NCBI GenBank assembly: GCA_934446675.1
Contig: CAKSEL010000014.1
Span: forward strand, 3,331-67,330
Source: an uncultured Eubacteriales bacterium
GTDB lineage: Bacteria > Bacillota > Clostridia > Oscillospirales > CAG-382
Direction of reading: 5' to 3'
DNA length: 64,000 bases
The notes below the pieces were generated by a model that saw only the letters and a program-made list of their open reading frames with translations, did not search any database and had not been told where the DNA came from. Shown piece by piece: positions 61,305 through 64,000 of the stretch (position 1 is its first letter; the number at the start of each line of letters is the position of its first letter). The translations under genes were made by a program, and so were the position numbers.

Positions 61305-63504
61305 CAGACTGTCGCAGATGAGGCAGACCAAAATACGCCACACGCTTGAAAAGAGAAAGCAAAACGGATATACCGACCTTGACGACTTCGGAACAGTTCC
61401 GATAACGCCCGGATATTCGGTAGAGCCGTGGTACAACAGCACAAACGGCAGCTTTTACGGCTATGACGGAATGTGCGAAAATTTCTGCCGCGTAACAGAC
61501 GCGCACGAGCCTTACGTAGACCCCGTGGAAATGCTCTGCGGAAGATGGCGCGATATGCTTGTAAACTACCGCGGAGATCTGCACTATATGCCAGACTGGC
61601 TCAAAAACAGCAAAAAGAACGCCGAATACTTAAAAAACGGCGCGACAAATCAGTGGTCAAAACGCTGGGACGAACAGAGATTTCCCTACGACGAATTAAA
61701 GCCGCTGCAAAAGAAATACAACATAACGACGGGTATCGACGGCGACGCGCACTTTGCCTGCGATTACAGAATAGGATTTGAACTGGGTTTCGGCGGTTTT
61801 CTTGACAAGATAGCGAAGTACAGAAAGAAAAATCCCGGTCACGACGCTTTCTACGACGCAGAAGAACGCACCGTCAGGGCAATTATACGCTTTATCGACA
61901 GGCACATACAGAAAATCGAGAGCATGATCCCATGTGAAACACGTCCCGAAATACGCGAAAATCTCGAAGAAATGTTAAAGACGTGCAAAAACATACGCAC
62001 CGCGCCTCCCAAAACTTTCCGCGAGGTCTGCCAGTGGACTGCGTTCTTCAACTGCGCGTCGAGAATTTACACGCGCGACGGTGCAGGCTTTCAGCTTGAC
62101 GTTCTGCTTCTTCCCTACTACGAAAACGACGTCAAAAACGGTATTCTCGACGACGAGACCGCAAAATTCCTCATTGCAAATCTGCTTTTGATAGATCCGC
62201 ACTACTATCAGATCTCCGGCGTTGACGAAAACGGACGCGACCGCACAAACCATCTGTCCTATCTTATACTAGACGCCGCGGACGAAATAAACATCTCCTG
62301 CAACCTTACCGTGCGCTGGCATGAAAAGTGCGACAGGGAATTTATGAAAAAAGCCGTTTATCTTCTCATAAAGAACAAAAACGCATGGCCGCGTTTCTGC
62401 AACGACAAAGCGCTCTGCGAAGGCTACATGAGAAACGGCGCGGACAAAAAGACAGCCTGCGACAGAATAGCCGTCGGCTGCAACTGGATGTGCGTTCCGG
62501 GACGCGAGTTTCCCATGAACGACACCGTTAAGATAAACATTGCAAAGGTTCTCGAAAATGCCCTTTCAGACATGAAAAACGAGTCGGAAAAGAGCACGGA
62601 ACGACTGTTTGAGCTTTATTCCGCACATCTGAAAAAGGCAATCGAGGTAACGGCAGCGGGAATAAATCTGCACATAGACCATGCTCACGACGTAACGCCC
62701 GAACTTGTAATGAATCTCATGATGCACGGAACTCTCGAAAAGGGACTTGATATTTCCGAGTGCGCCGAGCTTTACACGATAGGCGTTGACGGTGCCGGGC
62801 TTGCGGTAGTTGCGGATTCTTTCGGTGCGATTCAGACGCGCGTCGAAGAAGAAAAGGTCCTTACATGGGACGAGCTTTACAGGGCGCTTGACGACAACTT
62901 TGCCGATGAAAGAACGCGCCTTATAATGAACTCCGCGCCCAAATACTGCCACGGAAACACTCACAGCGACGAATGGGCAAAGAAACTTACCCAAAACTGG
63001 ACAAAGCTTATAAAAGCGCAGCCCATGCCTAAAAAACGCGCGCTTGTGCCGGGCTGGTTTTCATGGTCGAGAACCATTGAATACGGTTCCTGCGTAGGTG
63101 CAACGCCAAACGGCAGACGTGCCGGAGAGCCTATCTCACACGGTGCAAACCCCAATCCGCATTTCAGAAACGACGGCGCTCCCACCGCACAGTCAACGGG
63201 TATTGCCTCGGTTCAGTGCGGTTACGGAAACACAGCTCCTCTCCAGATAGAGTTTGACCCGATGGTAAAACCCGACGAAAACGGCGTCGAAACCATACTT
63301 TCGCTTATCGAGGGACATTTCAGACTCGGCGGAACGCTTATAAACATCAACATTCTCGACAAAGACAAGCTCTTTGAGGCAAACAAAGATCCCGACAAAT
63401 ATCCCGATCTTGTAGTCAGAGTTACAGGCTTTACCGCGTACTTTGTAAGCCTTTCTCCGCAGTTCAGACAGCTTGTCGTAGACAGATTCCTTACCGGAAT
63501 TTAA
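61288..63504 (+). CDS. Glycyl radical enzyme of unassigned function
   Basis: A 738-residue GRE, shorter than most dehydratases. The glycyl radical motif RVTGFTAYF has Gly714. The thiyl-radical loop is VGCNWMCVPGREFPMND with Cys398 and Cys402; the Glu two residues after Cys in GCVEP enzymes is Asn-Trp here. This is neither the PFL pair of adjacent Cys nor the eliminase loop. No cargo helix is present. ATG 61288 lies in the end of the activase gene after GAGGTG. Its substrate is probably made or processed by the four Gfo/Idh/MocA proteins. Confidence 0.9.
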   Translation: MLSYADRLSQMRQTKIRHTLEKRKQNGYTDLDDFGTVPITPGYSVEPWYNSTNGSFYGYDGMCENFCRVTDAHEPYVDPVEMLCGRWRDMLVNYRGDLHYMPDWLKNSKKNAEYLKNGATNQWSKRWDEQRFPYDELKPLQKKYNITTGIDGDAHFACDYRIGFELGFGGFLDKIAKYRKKNPGHDAFYDAEERTVRAIIRFIDRHIQKIESMIPCETRPEIRENLEEMLKTCKNIRTAPPKTFREVCQWTAFFNCASRIYTRDGAGFQLDVLLLPYYENDVKNGILDDETAKFLIANLLLIDPHYYQISGVDENGRDRTNHLSYLILDAADEINISCNLTVRWHEKCDREFMKKAVYLLIKNKNAWPRFCNDKALCEGYMRNGADKKTACDRIAVGCNWMCVPGREFPMNDTVKINIAKVLENALSDMKNESEKSTERLFELYSAHLKKAIEVTAAGINLHIDHAHDVTPELVMNLMMHGTLEKGLDISECAELYTIGVDGAGLAVVADSFGAIQTRVEEEKVLTWDELYRALDDNFADERTRLIMNSAPKYCHGNTHSDEWAKKLTQNWTKLIKAQPMPKKRALVPGWFSWSRTIEYGSCVGATPNGRRAGEPISHGANPNPHFRNDGAPTAQSTGIASVQCGYGNTAPLQIEFDPMVKPDENGVETILSLIEGHFRLGGTLININILDKDKLFEANKDPDKYPDLVVRVTGFTAYFVSLSPQFRQLVVDRFLTGI

Positions 63505-63581
63505 AACAGGCACATAATTATTTAAACCCGGCGCGCTTATATGTTCCCCCCTCACAGGGGTAACAAGTAATTCCTGGGATA

Positions 63582-63618
63582 CCCCGGCAGGTCATCGTGT
63601 TTACGATGCCTGCCGGGG
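63582..63618. terminator. Strong hairpin at the edge of the mobile element
   Basis: CCCCGGCAGG (63582-63591) pairs with CCTGCCGGGG (63609-63618), with CATCGT/ACGATG inside. It overlaps the end of the recombinase gene and could stop transcription from both sides. Confidence 0.5.
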
Positions 63619-64000
63619 CTTCTCTGTGTCCTGGGTTTGTAGGGGTTCCGGTGCTTCCATCGTTTCTTCCACATCCTGCTGACCACTGCCGACATAGCCA
63701 ATGCCGTTGTAGTAGATCTCCACGGTCTGGGGCGCGTGCTTAGACCACTTTACCTCTTTTTCGTGAACCACGATTTTTTCAATAAACAGCCGCAGCAGCT
63801 CCGGCGTCAGCTCCGTGATATCCGTGTACCGCTTTGCTTTATCAAGGAAGCTGTCCGTTCCAATCGCCGTTTCCCGCAGACGCTGGATCTCATTCTCTTG
63901 CTGTGGAATACCGGCGGTGATGCGGTTCTGTTCTTCCGTGTAGCTGCCGGAGAGCATCTGAAACTGCTCTGTTGTGATGCGGCCCAGCACACTGTCCTCA
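63601..64000 (-). CDS. Large serine recombinase, C-terminal fragment (gene runs past window end)
   Basis: About 133 residues are visible, open to the last base. The segment FLDKAKRYTDITELTPELLR, then LFIEKIVVHEKEVKW and VEIYYNGIGYVG is the DUF4368 C-terminal region of TndX/Tn4451-type serine recombinases of Bacillota. The base and codon composition is more G+C-rich than neighbouring genes, in line with recent transfer. It marks the end of an integrated element. Confidence 0.85.
   Translation of the reverse strand, partial: EDSVLGRITTEQFQMLSGSYTEEQNRITAGIPQQENEIQRLRETAIGTDSFLDKAKRYTDITELTPELLRLFIEKIVVHEKEVKWSKHAPQTVEIYYNGIGYVGSGQQDVEETMEAPEPLQTQDTEKPRQAS

Noticed and set aside
61288..63504. 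Assigning the second GRE as pyruvate formate-lyase or as the anhydrosugar-phosphate lyases YbiW/PflD
   Set aside because: The active-site loop is GCNWMC, not the PFL Cys-Cys pair or a GCVE-type loop, and there is no adjacent aldolase, PTS or formate gene to support either.

Overview
The window looks like a chromosome segment of an anaerobic, probably gut-dwelling Bacillota (Clostridia-type) bacterium of intermediate G+C. The reasons are strong purine-rich Shine-Dalgarno sites before nearly every gene, TTGACA/TATAAT promoters with 17-bp spacers, two glycyl radical enzymes (oxygen-sensitive chemistry), IscS/IscU, ammonia-dependent AsnA and clostridial-style phage tail and lysis genes. No tRNA, rRNA or CRISPR array was seen. 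Species cannot be named from the sequence alone.

Layout. 0-8.4 kb: end of an AraC regulator, Hsp20, a PucR-type regulator with CorA, an orphan OmpR-type response regulator, a MogA-like protein, a HAD-GtrA fusion, RpiB, IscU/IscS and acyl carrier protein. 8.6-27.4 kb: a complete bacterial microcompartment (BMC) locus of the glycyl-radical propanediol type. A long minus-strand operon encodes propanediol dehydratase (GRE), its activase, shell proteins PduU/A/A'/N/T, EutP GTPase, class II fuculose-phosphate aldolase, a GlcG-like protein, Zn-alcohol dehydrogenase, PduS, a DeoR regulator and Fe-alcohol dehydrogenase. A divergent plus-strand arm encodes an AraC regulator, an SGNH hydrolase, PduP, a tandem-domain shell protein and PduL. 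Together they predict cleavage of fuculose- or rhamnulose-1-phosphate to lactaldehyde, reduction to 1,2-propanediol, dehydration to propanal, then dismutation to propanol and propionyl-phosphate inside a protein shell. Encapsulation helices are visible on five enzymes.

28-36.6 kb: housekeeping genes (CaCA antiporter, FbaA, AsnA, GNAT, BirA, Pgk, TpiA) separated by large mosaic intergenic repeats. 36.7-40.8 kb: a two-component system, a DivIVA-like coiled-coil protein, a PqqD-like protein and a small conserved protein. 40.8-45.9 kb: an isolated phage-type cassette (structured leader, BppU-type tail fibre, small membrane proteins, holin-like protein, M23 endolysin). Between holin and endolysin lie two tandem modules that look like type I toxin-antitoxin units: 23-residue hydrophobic peptides, a sequestered ribosome binding site, long-range 5'-3' pairing and an antisense promoter, with compensatory changes between copies. 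45.9-54.7 kb: AsnB, a Nudix hydrolase, DUF5131, DUF523, a radical SAM/SPASM protein, a PgeF-like protein and a GHKL/LytTR two-component pair.

55-63.5 kb: an AraC regulator divergent from an operon of four Gfo/Idh/MocA oxidoreductases, a ferredoxin-domain GRE activase and a second GRE whose active-site loop (GCNWMC) lacks the Glu of known GRE eliminases. This is the best candidate for an undescribed catabolic system. The window ends in the C-terminus of a large serine recombinase, marking a mobile element directly downstream.

A family of 350-850 bp mosaic repeats occupies nearly every large non-coding gap. They carry a hairpin whose arms covary between copies. Some sit inside operons (PduU/EutP, pgk/tpiA).
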